A stretch of 64,000 nt of DNA from NCBI RefSeq assembly GCF_918797505.1, contig NC_092801.1, positions 37,502,517 to 37,566,516 of the forward strand, given 5' to 3'. This DNA comes from Bemisia tabaci. Its lineage: Eukaryota; Arthropoda; Insecta; Hemiptera; Aleyrodidae. The notes below the pieces were generated by a model. It was not told the DNA's origin, did not search any database, and saw only the letters and a list, made by a program, of their open reading frames with translations. The position numbers and the translations under genes are program-made. Every line of letters starts with the position of its first letter. Position 1 is the stretch's first letter. Positions 21,735 through 33,425 of the stretch are shown here, one piece after another.

Positions 21735-22163
21735 GAGTACCTATAGACAGAGTATGGCCATTCGTATCTCTTTACTACAGGAAAGCTGTGCCGCTTTTTG
21801 ATTGGTCAACGAGTTTTTAGGCTTCATGATGCTCTTACGGCCGTAAATAAACAAACAAGATGGCGACTCGTCGTAACATCGATAAGAAGCTAAGATTTGA
21901 CAAAAATTTCAGTTATACGGCAGTAACAATTTAAACTAGCATGTCTACGAATAACACTTGAAAAAACACATGAAAACACTGTTGAATCGCCTTTCGCCTT
22001 AATCACAGGAGAATGTAAAATGTGCATAACCTCAAACTTGTTTGCAGATAACAGCCATCTTGTTTGTTTATTCACGGCTGTAAGAACATCGCGTCAGCCT
22101 ATTTTCACGCGACCAATGAGAAACCGGCACAGAAATGGCCATACCCTGTGTATAAAGGTACTC
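21735..22163. mobile_element. TA-flanked palindromic MITE (GAGTACC ends)
   Basis: The left GAGTACCTATAGACAGAGTA and TGGCCAT block is mirrored by ATGGCCATACCCTGTG and ATAAAGGTACTC. Inner arms: AAACAAACAAGATGGCGA against GCCATCTTGTTTGTTTA, and the ACGGCCGTAA/ACGGCTGTAA pair. A TA flanks both ends, as in Tc1/mariner-type MITEs. Confidence 0.8.
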
Positions 22164-22263
22164 TAGTCAAGCTCAGATATTTAAGGCTGGATTCACAGTC
22201 CTAACTCAGGGCTAGTCCTACTTCATCTGGTTAAATCGATTCTCTTCTTAAAACGAAACTACG

Positions 22264-22294
22264 CCTACTACGTCGTTTTTCCTTAGCACGGCAG
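22264..22294. mobile_element. Family A right end, solo
   Basis: Only the terminal CGTTTTTCCTTAGCACGGCA segment with a short extension is present. Confidence 0.6.
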
Positions 22295-22599
22295 CAATCA
22301 GCATACTCCCAACGTTATCCTAAAATTTCAGTTCCGATCCTGTGAGCGGCACCACTTACGGAGCGCCGACTATGAACTACCGTACCGTAAATGCCTGGGC
22401 CGTTTCTTTACGGCCACCACGGCGTCGCAGCGTGTCAAATCTAATCAGGAGGTAATTTTTACGTAAATAATGAGGTCTCGGCCAGTCGCGATAGAGGGGG
22501 CCCGCAGACGGAAAATCGACCGTGAAAAGAGCTCCATGCATCATAGTCTGGGTGCTTTTTCAGCTCGGATCCGAGGAGCTTTCGGAGTTGATTAATATT

Positions 22600-22852
22600 C
22601 CGCCGTGCTAGGGAAAAACGTCGTATGAACATTCAAGAGTTGCCAAATCTCCCCAAATGAAACATGTATTTCTGACGACATTCGTGCATATTTTTTCTTG
22701 AAATTTTCTGATATTTTAGATTGAATTGCGAGCAAAATTTCTTAAAAATTTTGGGGGAAAATATACACAATTGTCCTAATAAATTCGGTTTTTATCGAAG
22801 GAAACTTGGCGACGTCTGAAGGCTAATACGGCGTTCTTCCTTAGCACGGCAG
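22600..22852. mobile_element. Family A MITE with TATT flanks
   Basis: CCGCCGTGCTAGGGAAAAAC at the left and CTTCCTTAGCACGGCAG at the right. TATT flanks both ends (22596-22599 and 22853-22856), a possible 4-bp target duplication. Confidence 0.85.
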
Positions 22853-23123
22853 TATTCAACCTTACTTAGTCTGTGACATAGGGTCCTCCTCGGCTTCACA
22901 CGGGAAAACTAGCGGTCTTGACTGATACTTTTTAAACGCGTTTCGTATGGCGTACAAGTTTCCGACACAATAAATAATTGTTTTCGTCGTCGATCAGTAT
23001 TTACCATAGAGCTCATGTTGGCTCCACTTAAACGCTACCCCATCCCTTACATGGAAAGGCATTCAGTACTCGCATGGAGCTATTACCTGATAGGAGGCAT
23101 TTTGAAGGAAAATGCCTCCGGTA

Positions 23124-24205
23124 CACGGACTTAATGTCCACTTTTTTTACGTCCACAGACTTTTTGTCCACAATTTTTACGTCCACAGTTCTAAAACCCA
23201 CACTATTGTTTAGTCCATTACTCAAAAGTCCATTAAGTTAAGTCCACAAATGTAAAGTCCACTAAAATCAAATTCAAGCGTTATATTTAATCCGCGTGTA
23301 AAATTATATTGACAATATCGAAATGAGAAAATTAAGAGAGAATAAGGTGTTGTTATCGTAACTCATATTTTAAATGAAATGTTAAACCACGCAGCAGCAC
23401 AGTAAAAGCCCAAAACAAAAATGAATAAATTTGAATGCTTTGGAAATCATTAAATTTGACACGGAACTACTCTTATATTTACGAAAACACATTATATTTT
23501 TCCAGTGGTACGTATTTCTTTTTCATCAGTTTAAAAGGGAATAGTCAATGCAGAGAGTGCAAACATTTCAAAATCATGAGTGGAAAAACGCTGACTCCGC
23601 GAGTTTAAATATTAGAGCCTAACACAGAGCGGAGCGACGTGTTAGCAACGCAGAACGCGCACTGGCGCCTACAAACCTAACGGGATACTTCACGCATTGC
23701 GCAACGCGTGAAGTATCCCGCGCTGCAACGCTTCAAGCAACTATTTCGCGTCAGAGGCGTTGCACAGTATCCCACAAGATTGAAGGCGCACGAAATAACT
23801 AGTTAAAGAGGACTTTCAATTTTGACAGCATCTGTTACTGAAAAATGTTTAATTTGGCAATGGAGCGTTTCCTAGGCTCCCGCTTCGGTTTTCATCTTAT
23901 CATATCCGTACAGTGTACTGTCTTAGAGTCTGTTCTCTTTCATGACTTGATTCATGAATGAAACGTTCTTAAGAATGAAGGTAGTAGTAGTATGCATTTA
24001 TTTTTGAGGTGGTTAATGCCATTTAAATGAGAGGAAAAAAATGTGGACATAACATGTCCACAATTTGGACAATTTTGGACATATTCATGGTTGGACATTA
24101 AATTATGTGGACTTAATATAGACTGGATTTAATGTTTAGTGGACATGAATAGCGGTGGACATTTATTTAATGGACGAAAGGTAGGTGGACATAAAGTCCT
24201 GGAAG
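23124..24205. mobile_element. Element with arrays of GTCCAC motifs in inverted arms
   Basis: The left arm (about 23127-23262) has six TCCAC motifs plus TCCAT variants, all in one orientation. The right arm (about 24043-24203) has the same motif mostly as GTGGAC or TGGAC. The outer edges, CGGACTTAATGTCCAC and GTGGACATAAAGTCC, are mirrored. The roughly 780-bp AT-rich middle has no ORF but holds a GCGTGAAGTATCCC palindrome near 23695-23725. I do not recognise the family; clustered subterminal motifs suggest transposase-binding sites. Confidence 0.6.
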
Positions 24206-24937
24206 CGAAGGAAGTAATGAAAAAAATCGAAAAATAGTTGTCCAATTTGTGCGCCAACTTAAGTATCGGAGCTAAAGTCTTGCTTCTCCTTTAAGACAGT
24301 TCTGCCGTGCTAAGGAAGAACGTGCCGTAAGAGCCTTCAGACACTGTAATATGATGGGCATGGAAGACAATGTACAAAAGTGCAGTTTTTGCCATTTCGA
24401 GCAGAAATACGTGTTTGAAGTTTCGAAATTACAAAGATATATTTTGGCGGAAGGATAGCTCAAACTGACTTTTTAATGGCTACAATTATAATTTGGGAGC
24501 GAATTTTTCACAGAATATGCGATAAGACTAGTTTCTCCTGAAATGATTGATACATCGATGTTTTCCAAAACTGCACTCATGCGCCTTGTCAACCAAGCCC
24601 CTAATATGTCTTTCAATAAAAACTGCTTTACTAGGAAAATTGTAAAACATTTTAGATCTCTTCAATTCACTTAGACACTCTTGTTGGCAACGTAATGTGA
24701 AATATGAAAAATTTCGAGAAAAGAATTAACATTAAACATTTCCTTATAACATGTTTTATTCGGGGAAATTTGTTCAGTGATTCCTTTTAGACTTATAGTA
24801 TCACTTTGATTCAAAGGCTAGCCATTGTCCCGTTTCCACGGCAACATGGCGATGGGCATAGGCTCGCGCTCTACGACCGCGACCAAAAACGGCCACTCGG
24901 ACTCCGGTCCGCGGGCAAGAAAACGGTCCCCGTCCAG
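24206..24937. other. Unassigned stretch with a family A tip and GC-rich patch
   Basis: 24302-24350 is a solo family A left end (CTGCCGTGCTAAGGAAGAAC). 24830-24937 is GC-rich. If the fold-back element to its right is ignored, this patch continues in the GC-rich sequence at 25684-25870, so the element may have inserted into one GC-rich host segment. No exon is recognised. Confidence 0.4.
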
Positions 24938-25683
24938 CGGCGCACAATGGACCCAGTCAATAGGAGAGCAAAATTTGGAAACTTTGAACGCTCATAACTC
25001 CGTTTACACACAACTTTGAAACTCTAAAAGTGGCTCCATTGGTTTCATCGTGAAATGGAGATGTTGCATGTGTGAGGAATTTGCGATTTGACGATTAATT
25101 CTTGTGTAAAAGTTCGCGAGAAACAAGATGGTGCCACTGGTTTTCTCTGAAATCAACTCCCGAGCTTAAAAAAAGCTCTCAAGTTGAGGCCAAAATGGAG
25201 GAGATATCCCTCGCTATCCTGAGAGTCCACCTCTACATCAAGACAAACTCTCCATGCAAAGATAGGAAGCAAATACATTAGCAGGGATGCCGTGTTTTCA
25301 GTTTTAGAGTCCCTAAATGAAGTGGCTGTAGCCCTGTGAATGTATTTGCTCCCTATCTTTGCATGGAAAGTTTGTCTTGATGTAGAGGTGGACTCTCAAG
25401 ATAGTGTGGGATATCCCCTCCATTTTGGCCTCAACTTGAGAGCTTTTTTCGAGCTTGGGAGTTGATTTCAGAGAAAACCAGTGGCACCATCGTGTTTCTC
25501 GCCAACTTTTACAAAAGAATCAATAGTCGAATCGCAAATTCCACACACATGCAACATCTCCAATCTCTTCAAAATCCATCCCTTTAAGTTTAAAATATGA
25601 CGTAATAGACCTAAAAATTTGTAGTTTTAGTCAAAACTTTTTCGTCCTACCTCTCCAAGTGACTCGGTCCACTGTGCGGCGCG
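24938..25683. mobile_element. 746-bp fold-back element
   Basis: Termini GCGGCGCACAATGGACC and GGTCCACTGTGCGGCGC are inverted partners. The inner arms 25051-25288 and 25330-25570 are long and closely matched (for example GATGTTGCATGTGTG with its mirror CACACATGCAACATC, and GATGTAGAGGTGGACTCTCA). No coding content is seen. Confidence 0.85.
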
Positions 25684-26164
25684 GCGTCGGCCGTACGGAC
25701 TCAAACTTTTTCAGCGGGCCGCGTTCCTGGACCCCCTTAAAAGTAGTCTATCCGCCGAGCTCGTCGGAACGGATGTCTCCGCATTCGGAGACGCACCGTT
25801 ATTGGCCGATAAGCGCCGCCGCCGGCCACTCCGTCCATTCATGAAAATTCGCCTTTCCGCCATCCCGCGCCGCGGACAGGCTTCGCCGAGAGAGGAATGG
25901 CGTTCCAGACTTCCAGGCTTGTACTAGAGTCCCTTTATACTGAGCGTAAAGACAATGCGAATCCATTCCTGATTGGTTCCCGTATTTAAGGCCTTCACAA
26001 TGTCACAAACGGGAATAAAGATTACATTTGCATCAATTGCAAAGTTTATAAGCTGGGATGGACCGGTGAATGGGGGGGGGGGGATTTACGACAAGGAACA
26101 GATGGAATGAGAGAAGGGGTGGAGATAGGAATTCGGAAATGGGTTGTTCTAAATTTAGATTAAA
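25684..26164. other. Unassigned stretch, GC-rich at its start
   Basis: CpG-rich to about 25870. A TAGAGTCCCTTTATACTGAG block lies near 25926 and a similar one near 1356. A G-run (10 G) lies near 26072. No gene is recognised. Confidence 0.4.
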
Positions 26165-26294
26165 TTCTGCCCACAATTTTCAGAAAAAAATTGAAGGAAA
26201 ACATTCTCCATTTTCAAATAAAATTAATTTTTTTCGTGGAAGAAAATACGGCAACGTCTGACGGCTCATACGGCGTTTTCCCTTAACACGGCGG
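26165..26294. mobile_element. Family A right half
   Basis: Ends GGCTCATACGGCGTTTTCCC then TTAACACGGCGG, with CGGCAACGTCTGA before it. The left half is missing. Confidence 0.65.
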
Positions 26295-26639
26295 ATTCAT
26301 CTCCTCCCTTCCTTATATTTTGATACTAGAAAGGGGGATTTTTGACGAGTTGGCAACGATGATAAGGCCATGCAACTGGCCGAACTCAAATGGTCAGTTC
26401 GGCCGAGCCTGCCTCTTATTTGAGAGAAAGAATGCTGAGTTTACCTTATACAGCACTCGCGGGAATTCACCCACCGGCTGTCCAGGTCCGTCCTGGTTCT
26501 CCGCTAGAGAGCGCCACAGCCCCAGGAAACCGATTGTTGGAATTGATAGTGCACGCATCGATGAATCCGGAATTGAGAGTGGATGGACGGGCCGAACTAG
26601 AGCTTAGAAAGCACAGCGGTGCTATACAGTGTGTTTTAG

Positions 26640-26716
26640 GGTGTAAAATAATGGCACATACGTTGTTTTTAAACCGGGCTAGAATTTTTAGTTCCAAATT
26701 GCAAAATGTAGTCCAA
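26640..26716. mobile_element. Family G right half
   Basis: Carries GCACATACGTTGTTTTTAAA, CCGGGCTAGA and GTTCCAAATTGCAAAATGTA then GTCCAA. Nearly identical to the right half at 29010-29079. Confidence 0.75.
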
Positions 26717-27156
26717 ATGGGGGAAATGGTGAACTAACTATAGGGTCTATAGTGGTTTTCCGCTCAACAAATGCGTTTTCTGTCGAAAATATCTCTGGCG
26801 CTTCTCTAGAAAACACCAGTTTCCAAATATTAAATTGTGAAGGTTTCATTTTGCTCGATGAATTTTCTCAATATCTCGACAACAGTGTACTCAGAGGCAC
26901 AAGTACCGGAGCAGACGCCTCGATAAAGTAAGACACTCGACGCTTTTTATTTCTTTCTGGTCCTCGCTCGGCCAGAGCACTGCGAAGAGATGCATCTGGC
27001 CGGGTTTTGAATGATCGTCTGTTGTCTGGTGCTGTTCGGTGTTGGATGTTGAGGCCCGAGGATTGAACAGAAGCAGACGAATTCCGGCTGCGCGCGTGGT
27101 GAGCTTTGAGAGCTCTGTAGAGAATTGTCAGATTTCAGTTCAAATCTACATTGTGT
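26717..27156. other. Unassigned stretch
   Basis: No gene or repeat is recognised. Confidence 0.4.
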
Positions 27157-27398
27157 ACTGCCGTGCTATGGAGGAACGACGTATAAGCCATTAGGCGTTG
27201 CCGAATTTACTAAAAAATCACGAATTCTTAGGAAAGTTTCTGCATATTTCTCTTCCGATTTTCTAAGGGCTTTCGTTCGTAATTTTATCTGAAAAGTCTC
27301 AAAACTTCAAGGAAGAATAATCGTAACTTCTTTCAAAAATAAATATTTTCTAAGAGGAAATTTGTTAACATTCGACTCCTTACATGGCGTTTTTACTA
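27157..27398. mobile_element. Family A MITE interrupted at its right end
   Basis: Left end ACTGCCGTGCTATGGAGGAA. The right part reaches CATGGCGTTTTTAC, then the element at 27399 cuts in. The expected GCAG terminus appears after that insertion, at 27759. Confidence 0.8.
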
Positions 27399-27756
27399 CA
27401 CGGAGAAAAAAACTCGTGCGTAGGACCCGAAGTTTAGGTCATATGGATCTCTGAAGTTTTCGGATTGAGCATCTGAACACTTTAGGTCTGGCTGTCAAGG
27501 TTCGGATCACACATTTGAAGATTCAGTTCTTACATCTGAAGTACTTCGGATGTGAGAACCGAAGTTTTTCGGATGTGAGATCCGAAGTTTTCCGGATGTG
27601 AAAACCGAAGTACTTCAGATGTAAGAACTGAAGTTTCAGATGTGTGATCCAAACCTCAGCAGCTGGACCTAAAGTGTTCAGATGCTCAATCTGAAAACTT
27701 CTGAGATCCATCGGACCGAAACTTCGGGTCCCACGCACGAAGTTTTTTTCTCCGTG
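27399..27756. mobile_element. CACGGAGAAAAAAA palindrome nested in family A
   Basis: 358-bp inverted repeat. CACGGAGAAAAAAACTCGTG and CACGAAGTTTTTTTCTCCGT are the ends, with TA on both sides (27397-27398 and 27757-27758). The centre holds several CGGATGTGAGA-CCGAAG units in alternating form. Confidence 0.9.
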
Positions 27757-27758
27757 TA

Positions 27759-28939
27759 GCAGGTCAGCCCAGACCGAAAATAAACCCCTGCGTGGGCGTG
27801 GCCGAAATGGGCTGATGTGCATTTGCGGCTCAAATTTCGTATTTGCGCGCAAATTCGCCACTCATCACCTTAAGGTTGCCCAAAAAAAAAAAAAACCCGG
27901 TCGATTTCTAAACCTTAAAACCCAATTCTATGATGGGTACCCTCTGCAGGTGACCCAATTTTTCTTATTGGTAGTATGGTACTCATGAGCAAATAGTACA
28001 AAGTACAGTTTCGCATTGTGTTTACGGGCAATGTACAATGCAACTATAAAGGCGATAGATCATTTTTCTCTCTATTCATAATATGTGCCTCGTAAGTACA
28101 CTACATGTTCGGAGATATCGTTTATAAGCGCAGACATTCTTACTCTTTAGGAGGTCCATTTTTTATTGGTCTATGCACCGAGCACAATCAAACCAGCATC
28201 ATTTCACTATTTTATTACAGACGATGTTGTCAAACTTCAGGGGAATTTCAAAACTCACTTTTGAATACTACGAAGAAACCCCCGGATATTGAAAGATTTG
28301 GCATGGCTGCTTATCTTCCAGTACGCTCGAGCTTCCTTATTCGGCGTGTGCGTTTGGCAAATTTTCAAACTCGGCGATTTTATTGCTGTTTTATTTGGGA
28401 TTTCCTCGGTTGGCAAACGGAACAGGCCTTTCTTTCGCGGTCAGCGATGTCACGATTTTCGTTCCCTCTCAATCTTGGGTTTTGACCGATCGCTTCGTGT
28501 GGCATGTCAACTCCGAGTGACCAATTTGGATGCAAACAGGGAGTGATTTATGAGCGAAAATGCTTAAATTGGCACAACCTTGCACCGATTGAGGAGGCCG
28601 TACCCCTCTGCGATTGTGATATGGCTGATTCAAAAAACATGCCACCTACGATCAATGCTTCAGTTGGCCTTGCCTTCATTTTAAGATAAATAAAAATGAA
28701 AACCTGATCGATGGACGCCCTAATTTGACATTAAATGATCATTTAAAAAGTGGTAAAGCTCCAGCAAGTGTATATATATTAAAATTCACCCGAGCAAATG
28801 TTCTGCGTTCAATTCATAATATTTATATGATGTATTGACCAAATCGACCGTGAAAGTGCAGAAACGCGTAACTGGGCGTTGCTAGACTTCCTGTTATTTT
28901 TCCTAAATGAAAAACCACACAATATCTTTTCTCGATAAC
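27759..28939. other. Unassigned stretch
   Basis: No gene is recognised. Open frames at 28105-28485 and 28289-28546 overlap in different frames and carry no family motif. Confidence 0.4.
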
Positions 28940-29080
28940 TGGACTGCATTTTGCAATTTGGAACTATAAATTCTGGCTCTTCTCGAAAAACACTTACGTG
29001 CCTAGGGAAACTAATGGAGCATACGTTGTTTTTAAACCGGGCTAGACTTTATAGTTCCAAATTGCAAAATGTAGTCCAAC
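28940..29080. mobile_element. Family G MITE, best copy
   Basis: TGGACTGCATTTTGCAATTT plus GGAACTATAAATTCTGGCTC on the left, mirrored by TTATAGTTCCAAATTGCAAA and ATGTAGTCCA on the right. The middle has CTAGGGAAACTAATGG. Confidence 0.85.
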
Positions 29081-30850
29081 TTTGGGTTTTTCTTCTCTGT
29101 GTGAAGAACATTCAGTAAAAATGTCAAACCATAATAAAGGTCCGGTCTCCAGTGTAATAATAGAGTTGGAGCAAAAATTTTAAAATACCGCGATGTAGAT
29201 ACGCATTTTACAGTTAAGCCATCGATATTTATCATACCTAAAGGTTTTTATAGTTACAAGCATAGGTCTCAGGAATCACAAATGCCTATCTCTAACCTGT
29301 CAAGCTAATCCAAACCCAACAGTTTAGAATATGGAAGGTGCAAAAATACATTTCCTTTTCATAGCTGGGTCGAATTTCACAATGTTTGCCATTTATTTAT
29401 TAAAGCACAGTCCACTCGAGCGCTAGGAACTAATTAATATTTTTTTTGGCATCTTCTAAATTCGGCTAATCAGAATTATTTTTTTTTTTCTCAGAAATTT
29501 TCAAAAGGATATTCTTTAAAATGAAACCTCACAAATGTGTAGAGCAATGATGTTTTTTGGGTATCTGGGATAAAATTGATTTAGGCTCTTATGCTGCTTC
29601 AAAAGAATAAAATCATTATTTTAAAAACACTCTTCCAATTTTGGGAAATCTTTTCTCAAAATTAAAAGACAGTTCTTTCTTGAGCTGTGTCTTGGGGATT
29701 GAAGGGAAGAAATGGAAGAAATTAAATCAATTTACCTAGATGTATATTTTTCTTGTTACATATTACGATTTATAAGTGAAGAAGGGTAATTTTTGTGATT
29801 GGATTTGTGATGTTGTTATTTTCGTTATGCTTGTGGGGCGAATGATTGTTGTTCGAAGGTATGTAAATTCGATGCAAATTTTAGAAGTATCACCTAGAGC
29901 TCAGATGTGTTTCGAAGTCAATTTGATTAGGTGTCACCGAAAAACGGTACCCATCGGTGCGGAAAAGTTCGGTGGCACTCGATCAAATTTCGGCGGCCGA
30001 ACCGGTCCCAGCCGGTGTGTTTTGAATACTAATGTCAGCCCATTGATCTTCGTCAAAACCGGTTCCGACGTCCCGACAAATAAATCGTTAGCTTAGACAA
30101 TTACAGGAGAGAGGCATTTGTCATTTGGCCCCTGGCCTATCAAAATATTATAACTGAATCGGTGAACGGAAAAACCGCACAAGCCCTTGACACGATGAGC
30201 CCTAGAATACATGCATTATAATGGGACTCAAGGCTCATCGTATTTACTTGCTGGGTTCGGTCATCCACTAATCCAACTATTTTTGTTGAGAACCGGCTAA
30301 GACGTGGCGCGTGCATGGATTGGAGGAGGGAGGGGGGCTGGAAAATCTCGTCGCTTTGTGAACCACCCACAGAAAGACGTGACGTCATTTTCACGCAAGT
30401 TCTGGAAAAAATGGTGTTCTGTGCATGAGAGGACGCAACCTAAAGTTTAGTTAAGACTTTTTGTCAACTAGACGGCGATCTTTCAGGAATTTGAAAGTAC
30501 CGATTCACCGAAAAACTTCGAAGTGCTTCTCTTCCGAAACGCATGATTGGCTCCAGTGGGCGACCACAACTTCATTAAACTAATATGATACTTTCAAGTT
30601 GCGTAACATGTTTTAGCTCTTATGGGAGGGTTCCTTATTCAATTAGGATTAATGTTTCGATCGCGAGTACGGAAAGTCGACATATTAAATTAAGAATGAC
30701 GGACTAGCTCAATCTCTCGCAATATACCTCTGAAATTTTATACCAAACCACTCAATCATGGGCGATTTTATCATTAATTTTCAACTACACAACAATAATT
30801 GAGCATTAATCACATTCTTCATATTGAAAAGTTGGTGATACATACTTAAA
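29081..30850. other. Unassigned stretch
   Basis: About 1.8 kb without a recognised gene. A plus-strand frame at 29776-30096 has no known motif. A small hairpin with CGATGAGCC and GGCTCATCG arms lies at about 30197-30241. Confidence 0.4.
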
Positions 30851-30992
30851 TTGGACTACATTTCGCCATTAGGAACTATGAATTCCGGGTCGGTTTAAAA
30901 ACAACGTATGCGCCATTAGTTTCCCTATGCACGTACGTGTTTGTTCAGATGAGACAGAATTTATAGTTCCGAATTGCAAAATGAAGTCCAAT
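30851..30992. mobile_element. Family G MITE, inverted copy
   Basis: TTGGACTACATTTCGCCATT through CGGTTTAAAAACAACGTATG and GCCATTAGTTTCCCTATGC to AATGAAGTCCAA. The inner part is in the opposite orientation to the 28940 copy. Confidence 0.85.
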
Positions 30993-31727
30993 TGATTCAT
31001 TTCAAAATTACTTTTTAGTAATGTTACTCTTGCTCCGACTTGTCAATATTGCCAATCAACCTACTTTCTGAGCAAATTATATAAAGTAAATGTGACCTCG
31101 TGCCGTCCTCATAACGTTCCTGGAATTTTCCCGCGAAATCTGAGACCGGAAATGTGAGGCGTAACACAATTTATTGCTTAGGCGAGCACATCAAATTTTC
31201 CGTCGACTCCCTTCTATGACGTATGCAAAATAGTGAATTCAGTTCAGAAGGTACAATCTGTGATTTTTTCATCGGCTTTTCTTTTTTTAAAAAAAAACTC
31301 TATAGAATAAGCCTTATTTTTTCAACGACCGATTCCCGATTATTTTGAAAGGAATGTATAGTTAAAGTGTAATTTGACGAATATTGGAGACTACGGTTTA
31401 CATCTCATGATTATACACGTGCGTTTTTCCATCTCACCAGATTGTCCTTTCTATTGTTTATTTTGTCTCAGAAGGGCTCATAAACTTTTCAAACTTTCAA
31501 GTTGAGTTTCCTAGAATGTAACGTTGCATCAAAGCTACAAACGGCTTTTCCTTGGGGAGGAGGGGGGAACTAATCTCAAAATTTTCCCCGAACATTATAC
31601 AAATTTGGGACTTTATTTTTTTCGTAATCCTTGAGATAGTTAGTAAAACTCCCCCTCCTGCCCACCCCAAAAAAAACAGCGATTCATTTATGTAATGAAG
31701 AGTTAAATGGATTGACTCCATACCCAT
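30993..31727. other. Unassigned stretch
   Basis: No gene or repeat is recognised. Confidence 0.4.
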
Positions 31728-31852
31728 CACGGAAAAAACTGAAATTGCTGATTTCACAATTTTGTAGTTTAAAAAGTGTCCAACACGTTTCAATGTAGAT
31801 TTTACGATGAAAAAATGCTAATTTAACAACCTCCATGGTTACATTAACTTTC
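31728..31852. mobile_element. Family C half copy
   Basis: CACGGAAAAAACTGAAATTG, TGATTTCACAATTT, TTCAATGTAGATTTTACGA and AAAATGCTAATTTAACAAC match the left half of family C; the right half is missing. Confidence 0.7.
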
Positions 31853-31973
31853 TACTATTGTGAGATGTACATTTGATACATCTCGGAAACATTTTAGAAA
31901 AATGTAATTTTTAAAACATCATTTTCTTCCATGTTCCATCCATTTATTCCGATTGCAAAACATACACTAACGG

Positions 31974-31978
<5 letters not shown>

Positions 31979-32016
<38 letters not shown>
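31979..32016. repeat. Poly-A run, 38 bp
   Basis: Uninterrupted A run. It could be an old retroposon tail, but no body is recognised to its left. Confidence 0.9.
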
Positions 32017-32018
<2 letters not shown>

Positions 32019-33353
32019 TGTAGCTCTCTCCACTCTGAGTCAGATTAGTATTATATTTATTACTATTTCAGCAAACTTATATTCATGGTCTTAAGGAAAC
32101 CTGAAGATATCTCGTTCCTGAGGAAGTCATTCCCCCAAAACGTACTTTTTTTATCGGAGATCCCTCACGTACCCACTTTTTTAGTCTCAAGAAAGCTTCG
32201 AGCGACCTTACCGGCTTCCCGACCTTGCCTTCCCGGGAACTTTCCCAAGATGCTTTGCGGCCACATTCCCCAGGGGCACAAACACGAACACAAAAGCTCA
32301 CTGACCCCGAACCAACGTTGTCAACCTGTCTCCACAAAATCCCTTTTTTCCCTAACGTAAGTAGAACGAAGCCACAGTAGCGAAATCCGTTCCCCTAATT
32401 GTGGCATTGTAAATAGCCACGTGTGATTCATCTTATTTCAGAGCACCAATCATCATTTTCTGCGCTGATTCAAAAATGACCTCGGAAAATTTCAAAGAAC
32501 CTTATTTTACTTACTTTTCGCAGGAAATAAACTGAAATGCTCTTGACTAAGTACACAGTTAAAAACTTCCGTGTTTATGGTCACTTTGGGGTTACTTCGA
32601 GGTACTTAGTTTTGGGTCAAGTCAACCAAAAAGACTTAGCTGATGACCGAGATCGCAGTTTATTCTGATTGAGAGACACTAGGGAAAGATGAAAGTGTCC
32701 TGCTGAACTAATGTGCTCTTGTTCTCTCCTTGCAATTGTTTAACCCAAAGATTTGGTCGATGTAACCCAGAGAAAAAATCTCATTTGGTCTAGGTTACTT
32801 TTGTGTTCTACTTTCCTTTTTATCACCAAATATCGGTTACTCTTACTGCTGTATAACATATGTACAAACAAAATTACTTAACTTTTCTCAACTGCTCTTG
32901 TCCGAATATCACTAAACCTCTCTTGCTTTACTTCTCTCATAGGCGGATCTAGACTTCGAACGGGAGGAAACAAAGGGCGGTTCCGGGCACCCAGAGAATT
33001 TTTGAATTTTTTTTTTGTGTTTTCTTTTTTGTGTGTGTCTCGTGGAGATAAAAAATCTGAAAACGTATACCAAACTTCAACCGACTGCCCCCAACCTCAT
33101 AAAGGTTTCGTGTATCTCACAAGAGATAATTCGCCCCGATATAAGGGTAGGACGCTGTCAGTGAAAAGATGTTATGTAGGTTTGGCCGGAAAAATAATAC
33201 ACAAATTTGAAAATTTTCTTAGTTTTCATTTTGATAAAAAAACGACTGAAAAAATTAATATGCAGTTGTAACCAGTTTCGTCATGAATGATTACCAAATC
33301 TGAGAATCCTTCCTTATTCACGCCTTTCTGCTTTCTTCCCTCCCTTTTTCTAT
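32017..33353. other. Unassigned stretch
   Basis: No gene. The sequence CTGAAGATATCTCG with CCAAAACGTACTTTTTT around 32100-32150 resembles the tails of some retroelements, but this is weak. Confidence 0.35.
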
Positions 33354-33425
33354 GTATGTATGAGCCGCTTTTACGGCGCGCTTGGGCGCTCTGCGACGCC
33401 TATTCTCCACAGGAATCTGTCATGG
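33354..33425 (-). mobile_element. 3' tail fragment of a non-LTR element
   Basis: TGTATGAGCCGCTTTTACGG, GGCGCTCTGCGACGCC and TTCTCCACAG match, block for block, the 60498-60560 interval next to a reverse-transcriptase C-terminal fragment. It is probably the 3' end of another copy of the same retrotransposon. Confidence 0.6.

Noticed and set aside
26320..26737. Overlapping plus-strand frames of 95 and 115 codons
   Set aside because: They run into a family G fragment and have no recognisable domain; the opposite strand is open too.
27523..27861. Minus-strand frame with repeated HPKYF-like peptide units
   Set aside because: The periodic peptide is a translation of the CGGATGTGAGA repeats at the centre of the element 27399-27756.
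31979..32016. Poly-A run as evidence for a processed gene copy
   Set aside because: No open or recognisable sequence precedes it and no target duplication is evident.
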